This document shows, in pieces, positions 1-4,979 of a DNA stretch of 5,175 nt; within the stretch, counting starts at the first letter, position 1; every line of letters begins with the position of its first letter. The notes under the pieces are model-generated. The model ran no database searches, was not told the origin of the DNA, and saw nothing but the letters and a program-made list of their open reading frames with translations. Source of the DNA: GCA-2683825 sp965662355 (GTDB taxonomy: Bacteria > Planctomycetota > UBA1135 > GCA-002686595). The stretch lies in contig CBFIHP010000062.1 in the NCBI GenBank assembly GCA_965662355.1, forward strand, positions 1 to 5,175. The letters run 5' to 3'. The translations under genes and the position numbers were made by a program.

Positions 1-358
1 ACTGGGATGCGCAGCGACGAAGCGCACGTCGTTAGAGCGTGGTGTGGTCCGGGGCTTCGAGGTCGATGTCCATCAAGTCCAATAACGATCGCAGGAATCC
101 TTCCGTTTGCCGCAGTGGAAGATTGAAAACCAGACGCAAGGTAAGAGCCGTCTCGATCGCCGTGTCCGAGTAACTTCTCTGTCCGCCTCTTCTCCGTGAG
201 GTTCGGGGCTTCCATGCATCGATGGCGTCCTCCGAGATCCACATCGTGATGTCGCCTCGCTGGACGAGCGAACGGTCGTAGGTAGAGCCGTTCGTGACTC
301 GGTATCTGGTCTTGTAATTCGGACGGACTCGGGAGTTCATGCGGAGATCGTCGCGCAT
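1..358 (-). pseudogene. IS903-group transposase, N-terminal part, interrupted
   Basis: The 108 residues from the ATG at 358 (a second ATG, at 340, is equally possible) resemble the N-terminus of IS5/IS903 transposases: a YDRSLVQRGDITMWI block, an acidic-residue/AW segment, YSDTAIETALTLRLVFNLPL, then LRQTEGFLRSLLDLM and a final PDHTTL. In the family that last block is normally followed by SRR. Here the Ser position is TAA (34-32) and the next two codons are Arg-Arg, so the stop looks like a point mutation of a serine codon. Beyond it, dropping two bases at an apparent GC duplication (25-22) restores ASSLRIPV, which fits the family continuation. The gene thus seems to carry both a nonsense change and a frameshift. 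The DDE catalytic core would lie further left, outside the window. No good ribosome binding site is visible for either start. Confidence 0.8.
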
Positions 359-381
359 CCATCTGGGCCTTGGGCAGCACC

Positions 382-410
382 TCGACTGCGGGCGCTTGGC
401 TCGCTACGAT
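382..410 (+). promoter_or_regulatory. Possible sigma-70 promoter for the LiaF-like gene, inside the IS end
   Basis: TCGACT (382-387) and TACGAT (405-410) each match the -35 and -10 consensus at 4 of 6 positions and are exactly 17 nt apart. Transcription would begin near 417 and give a leader of about 60 nt before the ATG at 479. The -10 box overlaps the inner edge of the IS terminal repeat, so this would be an outward-reading promoter contributed by the IS. This is inferred from consensus matching only; GC-rich genomes give chance matches of this quality. Confidence 0.3.
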
Positions 411-425
411 TGATGCACCAACGCC
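407..425 (-). repeat. Terminal inverted repeat of the left IS
   Basis: Read on the minus strand from 425 inward the sequence is GGCGTTGGTGCATCAATCG. It agrees at most positions with the IS903 end as I remember it (GGCTTTGTTG followed by an A-rich stretch ending in ATC), about 14 of 18. It lies outside the transposase start at a distance typical for this group. A further G at 426 could also belong to the end. The repeat's partner is off the window, but a related copy occurs at 1245-1263. Confidence 0.62.
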
Positions 426-438
426 CGCCTGCGGAGCA

Positions 439-450
439 AGGAGGCCTCCT
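439..450. repeat. Perfect 12-bp palindrome in the leader of the LiaF-like gene
   Basis: AGGAGGCCTCCT equals its own reverse complement. It sits 29-40 nt before the ATG at 479, just outside the IS end and downstream of the candidate promoter. It contains an AGGAGG that looks like a ribosome binding site, but it is too far from the start to serve it. It could be an operator, a small RNA hairpin (AGGA/TCCT around GGCC), or chance. Confidence 0.4.
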
Positions 451-478
451 CGAGCTTCCCACGCCAACCTTCTGAGCC

Positions 479-1198
479 ATGAACGAATCCACTCCGGGCA
501 ACGACGTTCGCATCATCCCCTCTCCCAAGCTCGTGTTCGGCATCCTGATCGCCGTGACGGGTGTCATCTTCTTGCTCGACAACCTGGACGTGCTCGACGC
601 CGCCTTCCTGGGAAGCTGGTGGCCGGCCGGCCTGGTCGCTCTCGGCGTCGTGCAGCTGATCTTCGGTGACCATCCCGCTCCACGAGTCATCGGCATCGGG
701 TTGATGGTGCTCGGGGGACTTCTCTTGCTGGGCAATCTGAAGCCCGAGATCTTCGACGTGAGTGATCTGTGGAGGCTCTGGCCGGTGGCCTTGGTGCTGT
801 TCGGGGGCTCGCTGGCTTATCGAGCCATGTTCCCCGCAACGGGGGGGAGTGCGCGGGCGGAGGATCACTCCAACATCTTCTCGATGTGGTCCGGGCAGGT
901 TCGCCGCGTCACGTCAAAGAACTACAAGGGGGGCGATCTCACGGCCATCATGGGGGGCTATGAGCTGGATCTGTCCGACGCGGACATGCAGCCGGGTGAG
1001 GAGGCCGTGCTTAACACCTTCTCGCTCATGGGAGGAGGTGAGATCCGTGTTCCCTCCGATTGGGAAGTTGCGGTCGAAGTCACTCCTATCATGGGTGGCG
1101 TGGAAGCCCGCACCTCGACACCGTCCGGAGTTGGCCCGAAGAAGGTGTTGCACGTGCGCGGCCTTGCAGTGATGGGGGGCCTCGAGGTCAAGAACTGA
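479..1198 (+). CDS. LiaF/LiaI-like four-helix membrane protein with C-terminal LiaF-type domain
   Basis: The 239-aa protein has a short polar N-terminus, then four hydrophobic segments at about residues 18-34, 46-63, 69-85 and 98-115, with WWP and LWP motifs at the start of the second and fourth. This is the layout of the LiaI/LiaF-like (DUF5668-type) transmembrane region. The C-terminal half (about 145-239) is soluble and carries four MGG turns at 158-160, 184-186, 205-207 and 232-234, the signature of the LiaF C-terminal beta-helix-like domain. In Firmicutes LiaF inhibits the LiaRS envelope-stress kinase, but in Gram-negatives such proteins are usually uncharacterised, and no kinase or regulator lies nearby. 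The start is fixed by an in-frame TGA at 473-475; the Shine-Dalgarno sequence is poor. The gene stands alone between two IS-type ends. Confidence 0.85.
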   Translation: MNESTPGNDVRIIPSPKLVFGILIAVTGVIFLLDNLDVLDAAFLGSWWPAGLVALGVVQLIFGDHPAPRVIGIGLMVLGGLLLLGNLKPEIFDVSDLWRLWPVALVLFGGSLAYRAMFPATGGSARAEDHSNIFSMWSGQVRRVTSKNYKGGDLTAIMGGYELDLSDADMQPGEEAVLNTFSLMGGGEIRVPSDWEVAVEVTPIMGGVEARTSTPSGVGPKKVLHVRGLAVMGGLEVKN

Positions 1199-1244
1199 CC
1201 GAGGTACGGGTACGAAGCCAGGCACCGAGCTGACGGGTTGGTGA

Positions 1245-1263
1245 GGCGTTGTTGCACGACTCG
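1245..1263 (+). repeat. Second IS903-type terminal repeat, inverted relative to the first
   Basis: GGCGTTGTTGCACGACTCG matches the left IS end (407-425, read on the opposite strand) at 15 of 19 positions, including an identical first seven bases and a shared TGCA core. Its outer GG faces left, so any associated element would extend rightwards. Only about 90 bp separate it from the end of the next gene and no transposase remnant is recognisable there, so it would be a solo end or a heavily deleted copy. It lies 46 bp after the LiaF-like stop codon. Confidence 0.5.
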
Positions 1264-1319
1264 AAATGGAGCCAGAACTCTCCCACCGGCGAAGTGCAAC
1301 CGGAGCAACTCAAAACGAT

Positions 1320-1335
1320 GCAAGCGAAGGCTTGC
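1320..1335 (-). terminator. Terminator-like hairpin after the pterin dehydratase gene
   Basis: A perfect 6-bp stem (GCAAGC/GCTTGC) encloses a 4-nt loop and starts 18 nt beyond the stop codon at 1354 on the minus strand. In that direction the stem is followed by ATCGTTTTGAG, a short T-run. The T-run is weak and the stem short, so this would be a modest intrinsic terminator. On the plus strand no T-run follows, so it is unlikely to serve the LiaF-like gene. Confidence 0.42.
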
Positions 1336-1353
1336 TGGCCCAGGCATGCGTCC

Positions 1354-1689
1354 TCAGGCGGGATCGAGGAGCTTGTCGGACTTGGCTGCGAAGACGAAAT
1401 CGCTCTCGGTGAGGCCATCGATCTTGTGGGTCCAGATCTCGATCCGCACCTTGCCCCAGGCCAGGTAGACATCCGGATGGTGACCCTCTTCTTCGGCCAT
1501 TTCGCCGACCCGGTTCACGTAGACCAAAGCGTCGGCAAAGTTCTGGAACTTGAAATCCTTCACCAGGTGATGTTCTTCGACGACCTGCCAGCCGTCGACG
1601 AGCTGACGATGAAGCTTCGCGAGTGCAGTTCCCTTGAGCGGAGGCACGCCGCCTCGGCAGGGAATGCATCGCTTGCTCGCCAGGTCCAT
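1354..1689 (-). CDS. Pterin-4a-carbinolamine dehydratase (PCD/DCoH family)
   Basis: The 111-aa product fits the PCD family (EC 4.2.1.96), which dehydrates 4a-hydroxytetrahydrobiopterin so the pterin cofactor of aromatic amino acid hydroxylases can be recycled in the cytoplasm. A typical bacterial N-terminus (ASKRCIPCRGGVPPL, residues 4-18) is followed by the helical part, then FKFQNFADALVYVNRV (46-61) and the active-site block EGHHPDV (68-74). His70, His71 and His88 (in WTH) have the same spacing as the three catalytic histidines of the mammalian enzyme (61, 62, 79). The ATG at 1689 is preferred because it gives the family N-terminus; a GTG 60 nt upstream would add an unsupported Arg/Ser-rich tail. 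The ribosome binding site is weak. It is the nearest gene downstream of the SagB-type gene, 208 bp away. No hydroxylase is present, so the partner is unknown. Confidence 0.93.
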   Translation of the reverse strand: MDLASKRCIPCRGGVPPLKGTALAKLHRQLVDGWQVVEEHHLVKDFKFQNFADALVYVNRVGEMAEEEGHHPDVYLAWGKVRIEIWTHKIDGLTESDFVFAAKSDKLLDPA

Positions 1690-1790
1690 ATTCCGAAGTG
1701 TACGAAGGCTAGGCGTCGTGGATTGGTGAGATCTGCGTGTTCGCCGCACCGGGTTTGGGGAATCGAGAGCTCGAGCCTATCATCTGCGAA

Positions 1791-1884
1791 GGGAGAGACT
1801 CTCCCACAGTCAGGCGCAACAGCGTGATAGACGGCGCGTATCCCGTCTGGGACTCGTTTCGAGGCTGCGCGAACAGGAGCGCGC
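1791..1884. repeat. Cluster of three inverted repeats between the SagB-type and PCD genes
   Basis: Three dyads lie within 94 bp. At 1791-1805, GGGAGAG and CTCTCCC flank a single A, a perfect 15-bp dyad. At 1829-1848, AGACGG and CCGTCT flank an 8-nt loop. At 1867-1884, GCGCG and CGCGC flank an 8-nt loop. None is followed by a T-run on the minus strand, so they are not clear intrinsic terminators. They could form mRNA 3'-end structures for the SagB-type gene, with the first possibly an operator for the PCD gene. I see no convincing promoter in the same spacer. Confidence 0.4.
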
Positions 1885-1897
1885 GACGGGGGCCGCC

Positions 1898-3604
1898 TTA
1901 GTCGAGACGGTCGAAGACCGCTCCGCCTGCGCGGTGCCTCGAGCCCTGCAGGTGCTCGTACGCTGGAAGCGTGGCCAGACGGAGGTCGTCCGTATAGCCG
2001 CCGAGCGTGAAGTGATACAGGCTCTGGAACCGATCGTCGCTCAACCCCAGAACTTCATGGAAGGCATCGTCAAAGTAGCAACCGATCCCTGTGGCACGCA
2101 CCCCGGCGGCCTCCGCTTCCAGGTAGAGCACCTGACCGAGCATTCCCGCTTCCCAGAACAGACGGCGATACCAGAAAGCGCCGGACAGGATGGGATCGCG
2201 GAACTCGGCGATCATCCCGAGACTGAAGGCCCCATCCGCGGCAATGTCCTGATGGCAACTCACGCTGCCTGCCGTCTGACGGAGGTCGGCCTCGTGTAGA
2301 CAGAAGAGGCGTAGGTGCTTTGGGCAATCCGGGGCCCGGGTCCAACGCGCGGTGTTCTTCAGAGTTTCTTGGAAGCGCTCGTGCACTTCGGCCGTTCGCT
2401 CCAGGAGGTAGAGTCCCGGATCGAGACCCTGGACCCTGTGCACGAAGATGCCGAGGTGGATCTTGGGTTCCCAGGGGATGGCATCCCAGGGAGCTACGCC
2501 GGGGCGGGGAAGGAGCGTGTCCAGCATCGCGTAGAACTGTTGTTGCGAGATCGAGGTGACTCCGTCGAGCGCCACCGCGCTCCGTCGCTGGCGAATGAGC
2601 GTGGCAGCACGTGTCTCGCAGACTGGCCGAAGCGGAGCGAAGCTGGATCGTGTAGCGGAGTAGCCCTTCAGTGACGGAGGCTTGCAAGTTGCCTCGGCGA
2701 CGTCGTCGATGACATCCCAATCCACGTGCCGAGGACTCAGCACATTGGCCTTCCCGGCCCACGAGCCGCTGGAAAGAACCTCGGCTACGTCCTTTGCGTG
2801 GCACTCGAGCTCTGCCGCTTCGTCCTGCGCCGGAGACTCTCCGCAGGGAGCGACAAGCATGAGCACGTCCGGATGCTCGCGGTCCAGAGCGTCGATGGAC
2901 GCAAAGTCCTGCTCGCGATCGAGCCCCAACATCTTTGCAACGAGCGCGTCTCCGAACCCATCCAAAAGGAAAGCCGACCAACCCAGGGCGGCCGCTGCGT
3001 AGCGCAGGGTTGCGATCACGTGACCGGTATCGTGCTGGCAGTATCGAAAGGCTCGCTCCCCATACTTCCACGCTTCGCGCCAGTGGATCGAGGAGACTCC
3101 GACAATGAAACCTCCGGCAGGGAGCCGTTCTTTCAGCTTCCGCGCCGGCTCGCCATCCAGCCTGCAGCGCTGCTCCAGGCAATGGTCGCGGCTGACATAG
3201 TGGTAGACGCCGGCCGGCAGTCCGGTGGTTTCCGGCAGCACGACGTAGCCCTCCGTGGGGTGAAGATTGCCGCTGGAGGGATCGCTTCGCAAGGCCCAGC
3301 GCGTCCCGCCGAATTCCTTCCAGGCGGTGAGTCCCAAGGCGAGCTCGAAAAACGCCGCGAGTGCATCCAGGCCGAGCGGGTAGGGGGCCACGGCTTCCCT
3401 GACGTAGAGATCGCAATAGCGCGTCTGCACATCGTCTGCAGTCAAAGGCAGCTCGAACCTCGGAGCACGCTCGTAGGTCCGGAACGGATCAGGCTGCGTC
3501 GCCCAGTCCATTTGCCCCGGGGCACGCGCATAGCGGTTGAAGTGGTGCTTTGTGCGCTCGTGGTAGGCGAACACCCGTGCCGCGAAGTCGGTCGAAGGGC
3601 TCAT
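1898..3604 (-). CDS. SagB-type dehydrogenase, double nitroreductase-fold FMN-dependent oxidoreductase
   Basis: The 568-aa protein belongs to the SagB/ThcOx branch of the nitroreductase superfamily, flavoenzymes that bind FMN at a dimer-like interface. The N-terminus carries the block typical of long SagB-type proteins, YHERTKHHFNRYA (14-26) then MDWATQPDPFR (32-42). Domain 1 (about 72-255) contains LRSDPSSGNLHPTEGY (105-120), the PSxGxxHP-type flavin-site motif, and GFGDALVAKMLGLD (216-229). Domain 2 (about 328-545) begins with RQRRSA (338-343), the arginine-rich FMN phosphate-binding motif, and ends with GIGCYFDDAFHEVLGL (506-521). Two full domains in one chain make it about twice a normal nitroreductase. 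Short SagB relatives oxidise azolines to azoles in peptide natural products, but no YcaO protein or precursor gene is nearby, so the substrate is unknown. The ATG at 3604 is supported by the conserved N-terminus; its ribosome binding site is poor. Confidence 0.9.
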   Translation of the reverse strand: MSPSTDFAARVFAYHERTKHHFNRYARAPGQMDWATQPDPFRTYERAPRFELPLTADDVQTRYCDLYVREAVAPYPLGLDALAAFFELALGLTAWKEFGGTRWALRSDPSSGNLHPTEGYVVLPETTGLPAGVYHYVSRDHCLEQRCRLDGEPARKLKERLPAGGFIVGVSSIHWREAWKYGERAFRYCQHDTGHVIATLRYAAAALGWSAFLLDGFGDALVAKMLGLDREQDFASIDALDREHPDVLMLVAPCGESPAQDEAAELECHAKDVAEVLSSGSWAGKANVLSPRHVDWDVIDDVAEATCKPPSLKGYSATRSSFAPLRPVCETRAATLIRQRRSAVALDGVTSISQQQFYAMLDTLLPRPGVAPWDAIPWEPKIHLGIFVHRVQGLDPGLYLLERTAEVHERFQETLKNTARWTRAPDCPKHLRLFCLHEADLRQTAGSVSCHQDIAADGAFSLGMIAEFRDPILSGAFWYRRLFWEAGMLGQVLYLEAEAAGVRATGIGCYFDDAFHEVLGLSDDRFQSLYHFTLGGYTDDLRLATLPAYEHLQGSRHRAGGAVFDRLD

Positions 3605-3732
3605 CTCTTTGGGGTCGCGCTCTCGATCAAGCCTGCGGCCGAGCTAGCGGCCAACGCTCTGAAGCTCCTGAGGATCGTGCCGTGACGCCGTGAGTGCAAA
3701 GAATCGGCGGGAATTTGTCACCAGGAACCGGG

Positions 3733-3760
3733 CAGAGACTCTGACACTTCCGCATGCGGA
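3733..3760. promoter_or_regulatory. Two adjacent dyads, possible operators for the SagB-type gene
   Basis: CAGAGACTCTG at 3733-3743 is an 11-bp dyad around a central A, and TCCGCATGCGGA at 3749-3760 is a perfect 12-bp palindrome. They are separated by five bases and lie 129-156 nt upstream of the SagB-type ATG. The core AGAGACTCT of the first also forms the centre of the dyad at 1791-1805. Palindromes of this size are common regulator sites, but no regulator gene is in the window, so the role is inference. Confidence 0.33.
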
Positions 3761-3869
3761 TGAGTATTCCGAGCGCTCTTCGCCACAGTTGTGCAACTCT
3801 CCCGAGGACACGGGCATACCTCCCCCACCGCCCACGCGCTCGCAAGGCATACAACGAATCATCAGGCCG

Positions 3870-3896
3870 CTGTCCGCAGCTCGACGACAGGCAGAT
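3870..3896. repeat. 27-nt dispersed repeat, copy 1
   Basis: This copy runs from CTGTCC through GCTCGACGACAGG to AGAT and is identical to 4953-4979 at 24 of 27 positions, in the same orientation. Its arms CTGTC and GACAG can pair around an 11-nt loop. On the minus strand it lies 7 nt after the amphi-Trp stop codon, so it would sit at the 3' end of that transcript. There is no T-run after it. Confidence 0.55.
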
Positions 3897-3903
3897 GAGG
3901 CTC

Positions 3904-4125
3904 TCAGCTCGGAGTCCAGCAAACCTGGAACTCCAGTTCCTCGTGCCCCTCTTCACGTTCGTGCTCGATGGTGAAGACCGCGCGATCGGGCACATAGATC
4001 CGTTCACCCGAGACCTGGATCTCGAAGTTCTGCCCGCTTTCGACACAGTCCGCGAGGCGGCGCAGCTTCGCGGCAAACTCGGCGTTGGAGTAACCGGCCT
4101 CGATGTCTCGTTCAGACTTGCTCAT
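3904..4125 (-). CDS. Amphi-Trp domain protein, small cytoplasmic protein
   Basis: The 73-aa product matches the amphi-Trp domain family, small soluble proteins of unknown biochemical role. The charged start MSKSERDIEAGYSNAEFAAK (1-20) and LRRLAD (21-26) form the first helix region. They are followed by FEIQVSGERIYVPDRAV (34-50), FTIEHERE (51-58) and ELEFQVCW (63-70), whose Trp70 lies in the alternating strand typical of the family. There is no signal peptide or membrane segment. The start ATG at 4125 is well supported by a GAGGA five bases upstream. The gene is 96 bp downstream of the DUF1990 gene on the same strand and could be co-transcribed with it, though nothing functional links the two families. 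Confidence 0.85.
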   Translation of the reverse strand: MSKSERDIEAGYSNAEFAAKLRRLADCVESGQNFEIQVSGERIYVPDRAVFTIEHEREEGHEELEFQVCWTPS

Positions 4126-4130
4126 CGCTT

Positions 4131-4135
4131 TCCTC
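4131..4135 (-). promoter_or_regulatory. Shine-Dalgarno site of the amphi-Trp gene
   Basis: On the minus strand GAGGA stands five bases before the ATG at 4125. It is the clearest ribosome binding site in the window and fixes this start. Confidence 0.6.
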
Positions 4136-4221
4136 GCTTCTCGGAACGTGAGTGCTGGTGATGCGCACCCAGCCTGAGCGATGAGTGCGGCCGCATCCAG
4201 TCCGCTCCCGCGATTCTTGGT

Positions 4222-4893
4222 CTACGCACCACGCCCGTCGGAAGAGTGACTTCTTCCCTGGCCCTGACGTCCAAGCGCGCCCGCCCTTTGGACATGCGCC
4301 CGCATCGCTTCCGTCGACTCGCGCTGGAATCTCAGCTGCAGTCGTCGCGCGAACGGCTTTCCCAGGCGCACGAGCGGCGTCGGACGCGAGACCGCCCTGG
4401 CGCCGTAGCGCACCTCGTCGGTCTCGGACGAGCGGTGGACCTCGAAGCGCTCGGCGCCCTGTTCGACGTGGCCCGCTAGCGTGCCGAAGGTGAAACCGCG
4501 GCGCCGCATGGGGTCGCTCCCGTCGAAGACCTCGAGCACGCGACCGGGGAGCAAGGTGTAGAGCCCAAAACCCCGGACCACTCCGACGTAGACCGAGCCG
4601 ACCTCAAGCGGCCCCGGTCGTGCATGGACCCAGGTCCAGGGCGACGGGTACATCGCGAAGCTCTCCAGCGCCTCGACCGCCGCCTCGTACGCGTCGCGAC
4701 CGCTTCCGAGCACGCCGCCGTACGTATCGGACACGAAGCCCGGAGGCGGTGCCTCCAGGCTGGCGACGTTCAGCCCGGGGACGTTCAGCTCACGGGACTC
4801 GCAGTCGAGCAGATAGCGCTCGAGGGTCGTCGTCGACGGTCGTCGCAAGCAGAACACCCAGGCAGTGTAGCCGTCGCTCGCTGGGGGCAACAC
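4222..4893 (-). CDS. DUF1990 (UPF0548) family protein
   Basis: The 223-aa product is a DUF1990 protein, a widespread family without a proven function, known in bacteria and plants. Family features in order are FCLRRPS near the start (14-20), LEAPPPGF (46-53), a helix with ALESFAMYPSPW (75-86), VGVVRGFGLYTLLPGRV (103-119), GFTFGTLAGHVEQGAERFEV (133-152), and near the end AVSRPTPLVRLGKPFARRLQ (167-186) followed by RFQRESTEAM (188-197). The tail after about 200 is Arg/Gly/Ser-rich and looks like an unstructured extension. The start is uncertain. The GTG at 4893 gives 223 aa, while the GTG at 4857 gives 211 aa beginning right at the family's usual start; neither has a good ribosome binding site. 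The frame is open upstream to a stop at 5161-5163 but contains no ATG, GTG or TTG there. Confidence 0.88.
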   Translation of the reverse strand: MLPPASDGYTAWVFCLRRPSTTTLERYLLDCESRELNVPGLNVASLEAPPPGFVSDTYGGVLGSGRDAYEAAVEALESFAMYPSPWTWVHARPGPLEVGSVYVGVVRGFGLYTLLPGRVLEVFDGSDPMRRRGFTFGTLAGHVEQGAERFEVHRSSETDEVRYGARAVSRPTPLVRLGKPFARRLQLRFQRESTEAMRAHVQRAGALGRQGQGRSHSSDGRGA

Positions 4894-4933
4894 GGTTCGA
4901 GACCCGCTAGCTTCGGGGAGCCACCTCTTCGAG

Positions 4934-4950
4934 GGCCCCTCGGAGGGGCC
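4934..4950. repeat. GC-rich hairpin upstream of the DUF1990 gene
   Basis: GGCCCCTCGGAGGGGCC is a perfect dyad around a central G; as RNA it would form a 7-bp stem with a CGG loop. It lies 41 nt upstream of the GTG at 4893. No T-run follows on either strand, so it is not a standard intrinsic terminator. If transcribed it would be a very stable leader hairpin. Confidence 0.5.
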
Positions 4951-4952
4951 TC

Positions 4953-4979
4953 CTGTCCACGGCTCGACGACAGGGAGAT
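4953..4979. repeat. 27-nt dispersed repeat, copy 2
   Basis: It is identical to 3870-3896 at 24 of 27 positions, in the same orientation. Here the arms extend to 6 bp (CCTGTC from 4952 and GACAGG) around an 11-nt loop. Two of the three differences from copy 1 fall in the loop and the third falls outside the arms, so the pairing is kept. It abuts the GC hairpin at 4934-4950. Confidence 0.55.

Larger units (their letters stand above)
1..425 (-). mobile_element. Partial IS5-family (IS903-group) insertion sequence, transposase 5' end
   Basis: The segment carries the N-terminal part of an IS903-type transposase reading leftwards and, 67 nt upstream of its first possible start codon, an IS903-like terminal inverted repeat at 407-425. 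Both the order and the distance fit an IS5-family end. The other end lies beyond the left window edge, so total length and target duplication cannot be seen. IS903 elements usually make 9-bp target duplications; the candidate flank on this side begins at 426. The element looks decayed, because the transposase frame is broken. The IS5/IS903 assignment rests on protein resemblance plus the terminal repeat; the boundary is accurate to about one base. Confidence 0.72.
3605..3903. other. Non-coding stretch upstream of the SagB-type gene
   Basis: About 300 bp lie between the SagB-type start and the amphi-Trp stop. Open frames cross it on both strands, but none has a recognisable product, a ribosome binding site or a consistent composition. 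It should hold the promoter of the SagB-type gene on the minus strand; I could not pick a convincing -35/-10 pair or a sigma-54 GG-N10-GC pair. It does contain two adjacent dyads (3733-3760) and one copy of a 27-nt repeat (3870-3896). Confidence 0.6.

Noticed and set aside
404..868. 154-codon open frame on the minus strand opposite the LiaF-like gene
   Set aside because: It has low-complexity His/Glu/Asp-rich content and no domain, and lies opposite a clear membrane protein.
1203..1214. Tandem GGTACG GGTACG after the LiaF-like gene
   Set aside because: A two-unit 6-bp repeat is too short to separate from chance.
1249..1827. 192-codon open frame on the plus strand across the PCD gene
   Set aside because: It is antisense to a gene with intact catalytic histidines and has no recognisable product.
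2070..3416. 448-codon open frame on the minus strand, overlapping the SagB-type gene in another frame
   Set aside because: It has no recognisable domain, an Arg/Ser/Gly-rich composition typical of a shifted GC-rich frame, and lies wholly inside a well-supported gene.
2726..3685. 319-codon open frame on the plus strand antisense to the SagB-type gene
   Set aside because: It shows no family motif or ribosome binding site; long antisense frames are expected opposite GC-rich genes.
3690..3974. 94-codon plus-strand frame between the SagB-type and amphi-Trp genes
   Set aside because: It has no recognisable motif and runs antisense into the supported amphi-Trp gene.
1898..4125. Azole-peptide (TOMM) biosynthesis cluster with the small amphi-Trp protein as precursor
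   Set aside because: The 73-aa protein matches the amphi-Trp family and has no Cys/Ser/Thr-rich core or leader cleavage site, and no YcaO gene is present.
4186..4195. 10-bp palindrome TGCGGCCGCA between the DUF1990 and amphi-Trp genes
   Set aside because: Short GC-only palindromes are frequent by chance in DNA of this composition, and nothing else at the site supports a role.
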